Source: Paenibacillus yonginensis
GTDB taxonomy: Bacteria; Bacillota; Bacilli; Paenibacillales; Paenibacillaceae
Direction of reading: 5' to 3'
Assembly (NCBI RefSeq): GCF_001685395.1
Contig: NZ_CP014167.1
Location: 62,001-126,000, forward strand
DNA: 64,000 nt
Shown: piece by piece, positions 44,056 through 53,380 of the stretch
Layout of the letters: each line of letters starts with the position of its first letter
How positions within the stretch are numbered: the stretch's first letter is position 1
Made by a program: the position numbers and the translations under genes
The notes under the pieces: generated by a model
The model's database searches: none
Told to the model about the DNA's origin: nothing
What the model saw: the letters and a program-made list of their open reading frames with translations, nothing else

Positions 44056-46326
44056 ATGCGTCCAGTGATTCGAAGACGGCTGCTGCAGAAACACCGTGTT
44101 TTTCTCCGGCTTTTGGCGCCTTATCTTATGTTTATGCTGCTCACGATGGTGCTTGGGACTGTGCTGTATGATAAAACACTGAATCTTGTAGAACAGGAAA
44201 CGGTCAAATCCAATCAACAGATGCTGGACCAGGTCAAAGATATGATCGACCGGAGAATCTCCGAGATCGATACGATTGCCAGACAGCTGATGTCCGATCC
44301 GAAGATCATGGGCCTGCAGCAGGTGGACAAGCCGTTTGAGGGCGCAAATACCTACAAGGTTTACGAAACGCAGAACAGCTTGTTCAACTACAACATCTCC
44401 AACAATTTTATCCTCGATTATTATTTATTTTTCAAAAAAGGCGATCTGGCTTTATCCTCGCAAACCTCTTACACCCTGCCTAAATTTTATCCGACTGTGC
44501 TTCAATATGAAGGGTTGGACTATGACAGTTGGACATCCAGACTGTTTGATCACTATGAAGTCCGCGAGTTTTATCCGGCCCATCCGGCTTTGTATGAAGG
44601 CAAAACCTATTCGCTGCTGACTTACGTTCGTTCGATCGGTTATCCGGGACATACGGAAGGAGCGTTAGTGATTTTGGTAGATACACGTGAAATTGAGAAG
44701 CTGCTAAGCCGCATCAACCTGCAGGACGGGCAGGCCTCCATTACCGATGCTGACGGTCAGGTGCTTCTGTCTGTAGGACCGGGCCAGGGGGAGGCCGGGA
44801 GCGGGGGCAAAATGCTGAACACCTACGCCAAATCGTCTTCCAGCGGGTGGACCTATTCGGTTTCCCAGCCTGCCGGAGTAGCGATGGAGAAGGTTTTTTA
44901 CATTAAAAAGATTACGTTTATCCTCGTATTTGCCTTTCTCGGAGCAGGAGCGCTGCTGGCTTTTTTCTTCGCCTACCGGACCAGCCGGCCGCTGCAGCAT
45001 CTCGTCTTCCTGATCCGGGAGCGTTTAGGAGATTCAGGACGGGCAGGAGATACTTACGGTTTCATTCATTCTTCCGTTTCGAAGCTCATCGACAGCCATG
45101 AAGAGCTGCGGCATGAGATTGAACGCCAGGCCCCGTTCCTGCGCGAAAGCTTTTTCGACAGACTGTTGAAGGGTGATTTCCAATCCCCCGCGGATATTGA
45201 GTCGCTGCTGGATCACCAGAAGCTCCAGCTTAAAGGGAAACGTTATGCGGTAGGGCTGCTGTATTTCCAGAGACCGGATAACGGGCTGAATACCGATCTG
45301 CTGCGCGAGCTGGATGTCAACCGGGTGCTGATTAAAGAGGTGCTCCGGGACACGCTTGGCAAACAGCATTTCTTTCACGACATCTCCGAAGACAAAATCG
45401 CTCTTTTGTTTGTGGATCAAGGGGAAGAGGAAGCGGCATTCCGGGGACAGATTGAACAGTGGTCCCGCGAGGCTGCGAAGAGGATCACCGAGCAGCTCGG
45501 CTACAAGCCTGCGGTTGCTGTAGGCCATTTATATGAATCGCTGCTGCAGGTAAACCGTTCGTTTGAGGAAGCCCGGCAGGCCGCGGCTTATTCCGCCGAT
45601 CCGGGAGACGGTGCGGTGCGCTGGTATGGGGGGCTGCCGGACGGTAGAAATGAATTTTATTATCCGGGGGAAGTGGAAACCAGGCTGATCAACGTCACGA
45701 AGGCGGGCGATGCCGGGGAGGTCCGGGAGCTGCTCCGGATGCTGTACCACGATAACTTTACCGAGCGTCATCTGTCCCTTTCGATGCAGCAGCTGCTGCT
45801 GTTCGAGCTGCTGGGCAGCCTGGTCAAAACGGAGACCCAGATCCGGCCCGGCAGGGTTCGTGATTTTCGTTCCCTGTTTCAGCGGATTCAGTCGGCAGAG
45901 GTCCCTTCGGAGATATTCCGGCAAATTGCAGAAGGCTACATCCGCCTGTGCGGAATTGTAGACGAAAGGAAACGAAGCCGGAATGTCCAGCTGATCGATG
46001 ACATTATGGAGCTGATTAAACGGGAATATAACGTTGCGGATCTGAACCTGGATTGGGTAGCCGACCGGATGAATATGTCCAAGGTTTATCTGTCGCAGTT
46101 CTTCAGGGAGCAGACCGGCGTCAATTTCTCCGATTATTTGGAGAAGCTTCGCATGGAACATGCCAAAAGTTTATTGTCGGAGACCGAGCTGACCATCCGC
46201 GAGATCGCCTGCCAGGTGGGTTACCACTCCTCCAATACATTCTGCAGAGCCTTCAAACGGAGCAACGGCATGAGCGCAACGGCTTTCCGGGAAACCTCGG
46301 ATATTTATGAACGAGAGGCGCTGTGA
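44056..46326 (+). CDS. Membrane-anchored AraC-family regulator (756 aa)
   Basis: This is a large one-component sensor of the type found beside LplABC-like transporters in Paenibacillus. It has a membrane helix near 18-38, an extracellular sensing domain (about 40-280), a second helix near 284-308, a long cytosolic middle (about 320-640) and a C-terminal AraC double helix-turn-helix (about 655-750, including DWVADRMNMSKVYLSQFFREQTG and IACQVGYHSSNTFCRAFKRSNG). The ATG follows AAGGGGG by about 8 nt. It precedes the sugar transporter operon by 279 bp and probably controls it. Confidence 0.92.
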   Translation: MRPVIRRRLLQKHRVFLRLLAPYLMFMLLTMVLGTVLYDKTLNLVEQETVKSNQQMLDQVKDMIDRRISEIDTIARQLMSDPKIMGLQQVDKPFEGANTYKVYETQNSLFNYNISNNFILDYYLFFKKGDLALSSQTSYTLPKFYPTVLQYEGLDYDSWTSRLFDHYEVREFYPAHPALYEGKTYSLLTYVRSIGYPGHTEGALVILVDTREIEKLLSRINLQDGQASITDADGQVLLSVGPGQGEAGSGGKMLNTYAKSSSSGWTYSVSQPAGVAMEKVFYIKKITFILVFAFLGAGALLAFFFAYRTSRPLQHLVFLIRERLGDSGRAGDTYGFIHSSVSKLIDSHEELRHEIERQAPFLRESFFDRLLKGDFQSPADIESLLDHQKLQLKGKRYAVGLLYFQRPDNGLNTDLLRELDVNRVLIKEVLRDTLGKQHFFHDISEDKIALLFVDQGEEEAAFRGQIEQWSREAAKRITEQLGYKPAVAVGHLYESLLQVNRSFEEARQAAAYSADPGDGAVRWYGGLPDGRNEFYYPGEVETRLINVTKAGDAGEVRELLRMLYHDNFTERHLSLSMQQLLLFELLGSLVKTETQIRPGRVRDFRSLFQRIQSAEVPSEIFRQIAEGYIRLCGIVDERKRSRNVQLIDDIMELIKREYNVADLNLDWVADRMNMSKVYLSQFFREQTGVNFSDYLEKLRMEHAKSLLSETELTIREIACQVGYHSSNTFCRAFKRSNGMSATAFRETSDIYEREAL

Positions 46327-46605
46327 CAGGTTGTTGTCATGTATTATCCCTTAATCATGCCGCATTCCTAAAGAATGCACACGGGAAAGCGGATTCACAG
46401 CCTGTTATCTTAACAATTGCACACGCCCGAAACACAATACGATAGACTTCCTTCCACCGCTCTTTTAATCTTAGAACCAATTTCCGGTACGTCATGAGAG
46501 CTTCAAGTTCTGCCGGAATTCTAAGAAAGGCGGTGGTTTCTTCTTTTAACCTCAGCCGGTACCTTGACCGGGCTTATACCACATTTTTAAAGGAGGGGAA
46601 GACAA

Positions 46606-47583
46606 ATGGGCATGTTGCAGGAGCAGGTAACCCCCCTTCCGGCGGGCGAACGTGAACCGGCGGTGGCCGGGAAGAAACGGGCATTATTTCGTCTGCGGCG
46701 CAGCTGGCAGCTTTATGTGTTAATGGCTTTGCCTTTTCTTTATCTGATCATCTTTAAGTACATTCCGATGTACGGCGCCCAGATTGCGTTCAGGGATTAT
46801 ATCGTTACCAAAGGCATCTGGGGCAGCAATTGGGTGGGACTCAAACATTTCGAGCGGTTCGTGCACTCCTATGATTTCTGGAGGATTACGAAAAATACGC
46901 TGCTGCTCAGCCTTTACAATCTGGTTGCCAGCTTCCCGTTCCCGATTCTGCTTGCACTGGGCCTCAATTATATGAGGAACGGCATCTTCAAAAAGTCGGT
47001 TCAGATGGTAACCTACGCTCCGCATTTCATCTCGGTTGTTGTCATGATCGGGATCGTCAAGGAGCTTCTCGACCCGCGCAGCGGTATCGTCAACCAGGTG
47101 ATTTCATGGTTCGGCTTTGCCCCGATTGACTTTCTGAGCAAGCCGGGTTTGTTTAAGACCATTTACGTGACGACGGATATCTGGCAGCACATCGGCTTTA
47201 ACTGCATCATCTTTATCGCGGCGTTATCGAGCATAGACCCGGCGCAGCACGAAGCGGCGGTCATGGACGGCGCAAGCAAACTTCAGCGTATGTTCCATGT
47301 CGATCTCCCGGGCATTATGCCGATTGCGGTGATCCTTCTTATCCTTAACACCGGGCATGTGCTGGACGTCGGTTTCGAGAAGGTGCTTCTGCTGCAGAAT
47401 CCGCTGAACCTGAAGACGGGGGAAATCATCGATACCTATGTCTATAAGGTTGGCCTTGCTTCGCAGGTGGCGAACTATTCGTATTCCACGGCGATTAACC
47501 TGTTCAAGTCGGTCATCAACCTGATCTTGCTGATTTCGGTCAACAAAATCGCACAGAGAACGCAGCACGGAAGTTTATGGTAA
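46606..47583 (+). CDS. Sugar ABC permease, LplB type
   Basis: This 325-aa inner-membrane subunit starts with a cytosolic tail (about 1-30) and then has six membrane helices (the first near 34-55, YVLMALPFLYLIIFKYIPM). The AQIAFRDY segment after helix 1 and the EAA loop (HEAAVMDGASKLQRMFHVDLPGI, near 222-244) are typical of LplB/YtcP partners. AAGGAGGGG precedes the ATG. It is followed 18 bp later by the second permease. Confidence 0.92.
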   Translation: MGMLQEQVTPLPAGEREPAVAGKKRALFRLRRSWQLYVLMALPFLYLIIFKYIPMYGAQIAFRDYIVTKGIWGSNWVGLKHFERFVHSYDFWRITKNTLLLSLYNLVASFPFPILLALGLNYMRNGIFKKSVQMVTYAPHFISVVVMIGIVKELLDPRSGIVNQVISWFGFAPIDFLSKPGLFKTIYVTTDIWQHIGFNCIIFIAALSSIDPAQHEAAVMDGASKLQRMFHVDLPGIMPIAVILLILNTGHVLDVGFEKVLLLQNPLNLKTGEIIDTYVYKVGLASQVANYSYSTAINLFKSVINLILLISVNKIAQRTQHGSLW

Positions 47584-47601
47584 AGGGAGGCGGACACGGA
47601 C

Positions 47602-48501
47602 ATGGAAACCGCATTTAAAAATGAATCGCTGCCGGACCGCATCTTTACCGTCGTGAACTATGTGCTGATTACGATCCTGTTTCTGCTTATTCTGTACCCG
47701 CTCATTTATGTGGTCAGCTCCTCATTCAGCAGCTCGCAGGCGGTGGTCTCCGGTGAAGTCCTGCTCTGGCCGGTAAATCCGACCCTCGAGGGTTACCGGG
47801 CGGTGTTCCAGTACAAGCTCGTCTGGAGCGGCTTCGTCAACTCCGTGATCTACACGGCACTGGGAACACTGGTGAATGTGTTTATGACCGTGCTGGCGGC
47901 GTATCCGCTGTCACGGAAGGATTTTTTCGGCAAAAACGTGTTTATGGTGCTGTTTATGTTCACCACGATGTTTACGGGCGGTCTGATTCCGACGTACCTG
48001 CTGGTTAAGGATTTGGGGATGCTCAACAGCATTTGGGCGATGATCCTCCCCGGCGCTTTGACTGTCTGGAATGTCATCATTACCCGTACCTATTTCCAGA
48101 TGACCATTCCTGATGAGCTGCTGGAGGCGGCCCAGCTCGACGGCTGTGACGATTTCCGGTTTGTCTGGAAAATGGTGCTGCCCGTTTCAGGCCCGATTAT
48201 CGCCGTCATTGCGCTCTACTATGGAGCTGCGAACTGGAATTCCTATTTCAATGCGCTTATTTATCTGAAAGACCAGGATATGTACCCGCTGCAGCTGGTT
48301 CTGAAAGACATTCTGATCAGCAATGACGTGGATACCACGGTGTTCTCGGGGGATCCGGCGGACGCGGCCCGGCGCGAAGCGCTTCGGGTGCTGCTTAAGT
48401 ATTCCCTGATCGTAGTGACAACAGTGCCGCTGCTGATCGTTTATCCCTTTGTACAGAAGTATTTCGTGAAGGGCGTCATGATTGGTTCGTTAAAAGGATA
48501 A
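47602..48501 (+). CDS. Sugar ABC permease, LplC/YtcP type
   Basis: This 299-aa permease has six membrane helices (first near 18-38), YPLSRKDFFGKN in the middle and an EAA loop near 175-195 (LEAAQLDGCDDFRFVWKMVLPV). The C terminus KYFVKGVMIGSLKG is characteristic of LplC-type sugar permeases. GGGAGGCGG lies upstream of the ATG. The binding-protein gene follows 15 bp behind. Confidence 0.93.
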   Translation: METAFKNESLPDRIFTVVNYVLITILFLLILYPLIYVVSSSFSSSQAVVSGEVLLWPVNPTLEGYRAVFQYKLVWSGFVNSVIYTALGTLVNVFMTVLAAYPLSRKDFFGKNVFMVLFMFTTMFTGGLIPTYLLVKDLGMLNSIWAMILPGALTVWNVIITRTYFQMTIPDELLEAAQLDGCDDFRFVWKMVLPVSGPIIAVIALYYGAANWNSYFNALIYLKDQDMYPLQLVLKDILISNDVDTTVFSGDPADAARREALRVLLKYSLIVVTTVPLLIVYPFVQKYFVKGVMIGSLKG

Positions 48502-48516
48502 TTAGGAGGGGTTGTC

Positions 48517-50175
48517 ATGAAGGGGAGATTATTCAGAAGCGGTGTAAGCTGCCTGCTGGCGATGGTTATTTTGCTCAGCGCGTGTTCCAGCAAAGGAAAT
48601 GAAGAGGCATCACCGGCAAGCGCGGAAGCGGCCGTAACAGAAGCGGGCCAATTCCCGATCGTAAATGAGCCGGTCACGATTAAGGTCATGACTGCAGCGA
48701 ACTCGGCAGTGGAGGATTTTGCGACAAATAAATTCACCAAATATCTGGAAGAGAAGACGAATATCCATATCGAGTGGGAGCTGGTTCCCGGCAGCTCGGC
48801 TGCCGAGAAGCTGAACGTAGTGCTCGCCGGCGGCGACCTGCCCGACGTGATCATGGGCATGAACGTTTCGAACGACCAGCAGCAGATTTACGGGGAACAG
48901 GGCGTGTTCCTTTCCTTAAACGATCTGATCGACAAATATGGGATCGAAACCAAAAAGATGTTTGAAGAGCGCCCGCTGATCAAAGAATCCATCACGGCCA
49001 GCGACGGCAAGATTTATGCGCTGCCTGCGCCAAATGAATGTTATCACTGCTCCATGCGCCAGAAAATGTGGATCTATCAGCCATGGCTGGATAAATTGGG
49101 GCTCAAGATGCCAACCACAACCGAAGAGTTCTACGAAGTGCTGAAAGCCTTTAAAACGCAGGACCCGAACGGCAACGGCAAAGCGGACGAAATCCCTTTC
49201 TCCGGAGCGCCAATGGCTTACGGCTCGACAACAACTACCGCTGTGGAAAACTTCCTGATGAACGCCTTTACCTATGCGCCTTATACCCGGATTTATTTGA
49301 ACGAAGGCAAAGCCGACGTGCCTTACAACAAAGACGGCTGGCGGCAGGGGCTGGAATACCTGCATAAGCTCTACGCCGAAGGTTTGATGGACCCGCAGGC
49401 TTTAACCCAGGATGGCACGCAGCTTATGCAGCTCGGGGAAAATCCGGGCGTTCCGATTCTGGGCGCGGCCTCCGCACCCAATATGAGCGCCATCACGCAG
49501 CTGAGCGGGGAAAGCGGACGCTGGCTGGAGTATGTAGCGGTTCCTCCGCTGAAAGGGCCGGATGGACTCCAGGTCACACAGGTGGACCCTTATCAGATCG
49601 CCGGCGGTGCATTTGTCATTACAAGCGCGGCTAAAAATCCGGAAGCGGCATTCCGCCTCGCTGACATGCTGTACGACCGGGAGAATACGCTTCGCCTGAA
49701 TTTCGGCGTACTCGGCAAAGACTGGGATTGGGCGGCAGAAGGCGAGAAAGGCATCAACGGTGAACAGGCGATCTACAAGACCATCACCAAATTCGGCGTC
49801 CAGCAGAATTCCAACTGGTCTCAGGTAGGGCCGAACTTCCGCCCTAGCGAACTCCGCCTGGGTGAGGTTGCCGATCCGGAGAACCCGCTTGAAAGCATTT
49901 TGTATAAAGAGACCAAAGATAAATATGATCCTTACAAAATTGATACGGCAAGCGTAATGCCTCCGCTGTTCTTTACCTCGGATCAAACGGCCGAAATGGC
50001 GGACCTGGCCAAAACCCTGTTTGATTACGTGAATGAAATGACGGCCCGGTTCGTAACCGGCGATATGGAGCTGAACGACGCTAATTGGCAGAACTACCTG
50101 CAGACGCTCGACGGCATGAACCTGAAACGTTATCTCGAAATCTATCAGGGTGTGTATGATGCGAAACAGAAATAA
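48517..50175 (+). CDS. Sugar-binding lipoprotein, LplA/YtcQ type
   Basis: This 552-aa extracellular solute-binding protein has a lipoprotein signal ending LLSACSS, with Cys at residue 22. The mature part begins after an acidic Ala/Glu-rich linker and has the long LplA-type layout (LEEKTNIHIEWELVPGSS, then LAGGDLPDVIMGMN). An AGGAGGGG site precedes the ATG. Unlike most such operons the binding protein comes after the permeases. The GH29 fucosidase that follows suggests a fucosylated oligosaccharide as cargo. Confidence 0.92.
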   Translation: MKGRLFRSGVSCLLAMVILLSACSSKGNEEASPASAEAAVTEAGQFPIVNEPVTIKVMTAANSAVEDFATNKFTKYLEEKTNIHIEWELVPGSSAAEKLNVVLAGGDLPDVIMGMNVSNDQQQIYGEQGVFLSLNDLIDKYGIETKKMFEERPLIKESITASDGKIYALPAPNECYHCSMRQKMWIYQPWLDKLGLKMPTTTEEFYEVLKAFKTQDPNGNGKADEIPFSGAPMAYGSTTTTAVENFLMNAFTYAPYTRIYLNEGKADVPYNKDGWRQGLEYLHKLYAEGLMDPQALTQDGTQLMQLGENPGVPILGAASAPNMSAITQLSGESGRWLEYVAVPPLKGPDGLQVTQVDPYQIAGGAFVITSAAKNPEAAFRLADMLYDRENTLRLNFGVLGKDWDWAAEGEKGINGEQAIYKTITKFGVQQNSNWSQVGPNFRPSELRLGEVADPENPLESILYKETKDKYDPYKIDTASVMPPLFFTSDQTAEMADLAKTLFDYVNEMTARFVTGDMELNDANWQNYLQTLDGMNLKRYLEIYQGVYDAKQK

Positions 50176-50211
50176 AAGAAGGCCATTTTACGGAAGAGAG
50201 GTCTAAATGAC

Positions 50212-51573
50212 ATGGAGAAGCCGGAAATGCCCGAAGGCTGGAAATGGTTTACGGAGAGCCGGTACGGGATGTTTATCCACTTCGGGCCTTATGCCCAATA
50301 TGGACGCGGGGAGCAGGTGCTATTCCGCGAGCATCTAAATCATCAGGCATACGCCGAGAAGGCGTGTTCCTGGAATCCTCAGCATTACGATCCGGAGCTA
50401 TGGGCTTATACTGCCCGGAAGGCAGGAATGAAGTATGCATGTCTGACTACACGCCATCATGACGGTTACTGTCTTTGGGATACCCGAACCACCGATTATT
50501 CCAGCGCGGCGCAGGCGCCTAAACGCGATATGGTCCGCGAGTTCGTAGACGCATTCCGCAAGGAAGGGCTGCGGATCGGTTTGTATTATTCCTGGATCGA
50601 CTGGCGGATTCCCGCTTATTTCGACGGTCCGGACAAGGATCCCGAGGGCTGGGCCACAATGAAGGCTTACCTGCACGCCCAGGTTGAGGAGCTGGTGACG
50701 AACTACGGGCAAATCGACCATTTCTTCTTCGACGGCGTTTGGCCGCGGGATTCGGAGGATTTGGGCAGCGTTGAGCTTGTGGCCCGGATGAAGGAGATTC
50801 AGCCGAACATCCTGGTTAACAACCGGCTGGGATCCTCCAAGGCGGATAACGTCTATGCAGACGGGGGAGCGGGAGCCGGGGATTCGGAGGTTCTGGGTGA
50901 TTTCGGGACGCCGGAGCACGTTATCATTCCTGACAAAAACCGGCTTTGGGAATCCAACCAGGTGACGACCTGGCGGCTATGGGGATATACAAACGGCGAG
51001 CGCTGGCGTCCTGCCGATTACCTGCTGGATATGCTGTGCGAATGTGCGGAAAAAGGCGGCGAACGCGGCGGCAACCTGCTGCTTAACGTCGGTCCGCAGC
51101 CCGACGGCCAGCTGCCGCCGGAGTTTGTACAGCGTGTGCTCCAGATCGGTCAATGGCTGGAGGTGCACGGCGAAGCGGTATACGGCTCTGACGGCGGAGC
51201 CGTAACCGAGTTTATTACTTACGGCCGTCAGACAACCAAAGGCAACAATCTCTATTTGATCATCCGCTTCTGGGACGGCTCGCCGCAGCTGCGTCTGGCG
51301 GATTTGGCCGTGAAGGTCAACAAGGTGACTCTGCTGACAACAGGGCAGGCGCTGACGTTCAGCCAGACGGAAGATGAGCTGCTGATTCAGGGGCTGCCGC
51401 GCGAACGCCCGACCCGGCTGTTCCCGGTAATCAAGATCGAATGCGACAGCACACCGGCTGCCAACAATTGGGGCAGACAGCGCTTGTGGGAAGGCGATCC
51501 TGAAAGGGTGGCCGAATGGGCCCGCAGGCAGCGGGGCACTTCGGTGTTTGTGGACGGGAAGCCAAGGGGTTAG
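50212..51573 (+). CDS. GH29 alpha-L-fucosidase
   Basis: This 453-aa enzyme cleaves alpha-linked L-fucose with retention. GH29 landmarks are present: GMFIHFGPYA near the start, the LTTRHHDGYCLWDT block (78-91) and the nucleophile Asp in FFFDGVWP (D174), with a NRLG/LLNVGP region further on and a beta-sandwich at the C terminus. It lacks a signal peptide, so it acts on imported sugars. The ATG lies 12 nt behind GAAGAGAGG. It follows the binding-protein gene by 36 bp. Confidence 0.93.
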   Translation: MEKPEMPEGWKWFTESRYGMFIHFGPYAQYGRGEQVLFREHLNHQAYAEKACSWNPQHYDPELWAYTARKAGMKYACLTTRHHDGYCLWDTRTTDYSSAAQAPKRDMVREFVDAFRKEGLRIGLYYSWIDWRIPAYFDGPDKDPEGWATMKAYLHAQVEELVTNYGQIDHFFFDGVWPRDSEDLGSVELVARMKEIQPNILVNNRLGSSKADNVYADGGAGAGDSEVLGDFGTPEHVIIPDKNRLWESNQVTTWRLWGYTNGERWRPADYLLDMLCECAEKGGERGGNLLLNVGPQPDGQLPPEFVQRVLQIGQWLEVHGEAVYGSDGGAVTEFITYGRQTTKGNNLYLIIRFWDGSPQLRLADLAVKVNKVTLLTTGQALTFSQTEDELLIQGLPRERPTRLFPVIKIECDSTPAANNWGRQRLWEGDPERVAEWARRQRGTSVFVDGKPRG

Positions 51574-51616
51574 CGCAAGAAATAAAGATAGGAAGAGCAT
51601 CCGGTCCCGGAAAATA

Positions 51617-51648
51617 CAAATCAAATTCAGATTCAAATTCAAATTCAT
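51617..51648 (+). repeat. Hexamer repeat ahead of the RidA gene
   Basis: About five near-identical hexamers (AAATTC or GATTCA variants, phase 6) follow each other in the gap between the fucosidase and RidA genes. It may be a slipped-strand expansion with no function or a weakly structured leader. Confidence 0.6.
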
Positions 51649-51721
51649 ATGGACTGCCGGATCGGCCAGGGCCCTCGTCCTGGCCTTGATCTGTCAAATG
51701 GAATACGAAAGGAAGTGCGGA

Positions 51722-52195
51722 ATGAACGAACGCAGGGGAGAAACCGAACGGATCATGCTGGAGAAAGGTATTGTGCTGGGTGAGGTGCCGATGCCGGCCG
51801 CCAACTATCTTCCGGCCAAACAGGCCGGGAGCCTGGTTTTTACTTCGGGCAACGACTGCCGGGTTAACGGGGTTTTGATGTATACAGGCAAGGTTGGAGG
51901 CGAGCTGTCCGTTGAGCAGGGGTATGCCGCCGCCCGGCAGGTGGCCGTAAATCTGCTGTCCGTATTAAAGGCGCATCTGGGTGAGCTGGACCGGGTAAAG
52001 CAGGTGGTGAAAATGCTTGCCTTCGTTAATTCGGCTCCCGGTTTCGTGGAGCAGCCTTATGTCATTAACGGAGCATCGGATTTGCTGGTCGAGGTGTTCG
52101 GGGAGAGAGGCCGGCATGCGCGGTCCGCTTTGGCTGCGCCCGAGCTGCCGTTCGACACGCCGGTGGAAATCGAGCTGATCGTGGAAGTGGAGTGA
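51722..52195 (+). CDS. RidA (YjgF/YER057c) family protein
   Basis: This 157-aa protein belongs to the longer YjgF_1-like branch of the RidA family. RidA proteins hydrolyse reactive enamine/imine intermediates made by PLP enzymes, and the next gene here is a PLP enzyme, which fits. Landmarks are PAANYLPAKQAGSLVFTSGND and the C-terminal ARSALAAPELPFDTPVEIE with the imine-contacting Arg. GGAAGTGCGG lies before the ATG; a longer frame is a shadow. Its stop overlaps the next start. Confidence 0.9.
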   Translation: MNERRGETERIMLEKGIVLGEVPMPAANYLPAKQAGSLVFTSGNDCRVNGVLMYTGKVGGELSVEQGYAAARQVAVNLLSVLKAHLGELDRVKQVVKMLAFVNSAPGFVEQPYVINGASDLLVEVFGERGRHARSALAAPELPFDTPVEIELIVEVE

Positions 52196-53355
52196 TGGCC
52201 GTGGAGGATGGGAGCCAAGGAAATCCATTCAAAACTACTCAAGACTTATCTGCGGGAGGTCTCTACCCTGAGCTGACAACTCCGGCTGTGGTCGTGGATA
52301 TGGATATTGTAGAAGCTAACGTCAGCCGGATGGCTCATAAGCTTAAGGAGAACGGCCTCCGGCACCGGCCGCACATCAAGTCACACAAATCCGTTGAACT
52401 GGCGAAACTCCAGCTGGATGCCGGGGCCATAGGAATAACAGTGGCTAAACTTTCAGAAGCGGAGGTATTTGTCCGCGCAGGCGTACGCTCGGTTCTTGTG
52501 GCTTATCCGCTGATTGGGGCCGACAAGCTGGCGAGATTCGCCCGCCTGCATCAAGAGGCCGAAATGACAGCTGTGGTGGACAGCCCGGAAGGGGCGGCGG
52601 GTTTATCGCAGATAGGGATTTCTTCAGGCAAAGCGGTGCCTATGCTGATAGAAATTGATGGAGGTCTTCACAGGGGAGGCAGGCAGCCGGGCGAAGACGC
52701 GGTCTCTTTCGCGAAGCAGCTGAGCGGTATGCCGGGCCTTGAGCTTAAAGGGATTATGGGTTATTTCGGAACCATTTACGGCAGGGCCGGGGAAGAGGAG
52801 CTGCGGGAGGCTGTACGGGAGGAAGTTTCTCTTCTGTCCAAAATTGTGACAGATTTCCGGAACGAAGGCCTGCCTGTAGAAATTGTCAGCACCGGCTCCA
52901 CTCCAGCAGCGATCATGGGCGGAGAGCTTAAAGCGGCGGCGACCGAGGTGCGGGCCGGAAATTATATTTTTATGGACGCCTCAGGTATGGGGCTGGGAAT
53001 AGCCCGGGAGGAGGACTGCGCCCTGCGCGTTATAGCGACCGTGGTCAGCCTGCCTCTGCCCGGACTAGCCACTATTGACGCGGGGACTAAAACGTTAAGC
53101 TCCGATAAAGGCCATAACCGTCCGGGGTTCGGGATGATTACCGGGCACCCGGATATTGAGATTACAGGGCTGAATGAAGAACACGGCTTTCTAAGCTATG
53201 ATCCTTCCATGGTTTCGCTGGCTATTGGAGAACGGCTGGAGATCATCCCTAACCACTCCTGCGTGATTCCCAACTTAGCCCATCAGGTTTACACCGCCCG
53301 CAAGGGGAAGACCACCGGTACACTCCGGATTGATGCCAAAGGCTGCAGTTATTAA
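52192..53355 (+). CDS. D-threonine aldolase-like / alanine-racemase-fold PLP enzyme
   Basis: This 387-aa protein has the fold-III PLP barrel with the cofactor lysine in RPHIKSHKS (about residue 63), a metal-binding C-terminal HSCVIPN motif and the STGSTPA phosphate loop, typical of D-threonine aldolases and D-amino acid lyases. The start is GTG 52192 or ATG 52195, both overlapping the RidA stop. The reaction is probably a lyase, dehydratase or racemase step on a 3-hydroxy-D-amino acid. It sits with RidA, a dehydrogenase and an M20 amidohydrolase, an unusual set behind a fucosidase. Confidence 0.87.
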   Translation: MMAVEDGSQGNPFKTTQDLSAGGLYPELTTPAVVVDMDIVEANVSRMAHKLKENGLRHRPHIKSHKSVELAKLQLDAGAIGITVAKLSEAEVFVRAGVRSVLVAYPLIGADKLARFARLHQEAEMTAVVDSPEGAAGLSQIGISSGKAVPMLIEIDGGLHRGGRQPGEDAVSFAKQLSGMPGLELKGIMGYFGTIYGRAGEEELREAVREEVSLLSKIVTDFRNEGLPVEIVSTGSTPAAIMGGELKAAATEVRAGNYIFMDASGMGLGIAREEDCALRVIATVVSLPLPGLATIDAGTKTLSSDKGHNRPGFGMITGHPDIEITGLNEEHGFLSYDPSMVSLAIGERLEIIPNHSCVIPNLAHQVYTARKGKTTGTLRIDAKGCSY

Positions 53356-53380
53356 TTACGAAAAAGGAAGAGGTGTATGT

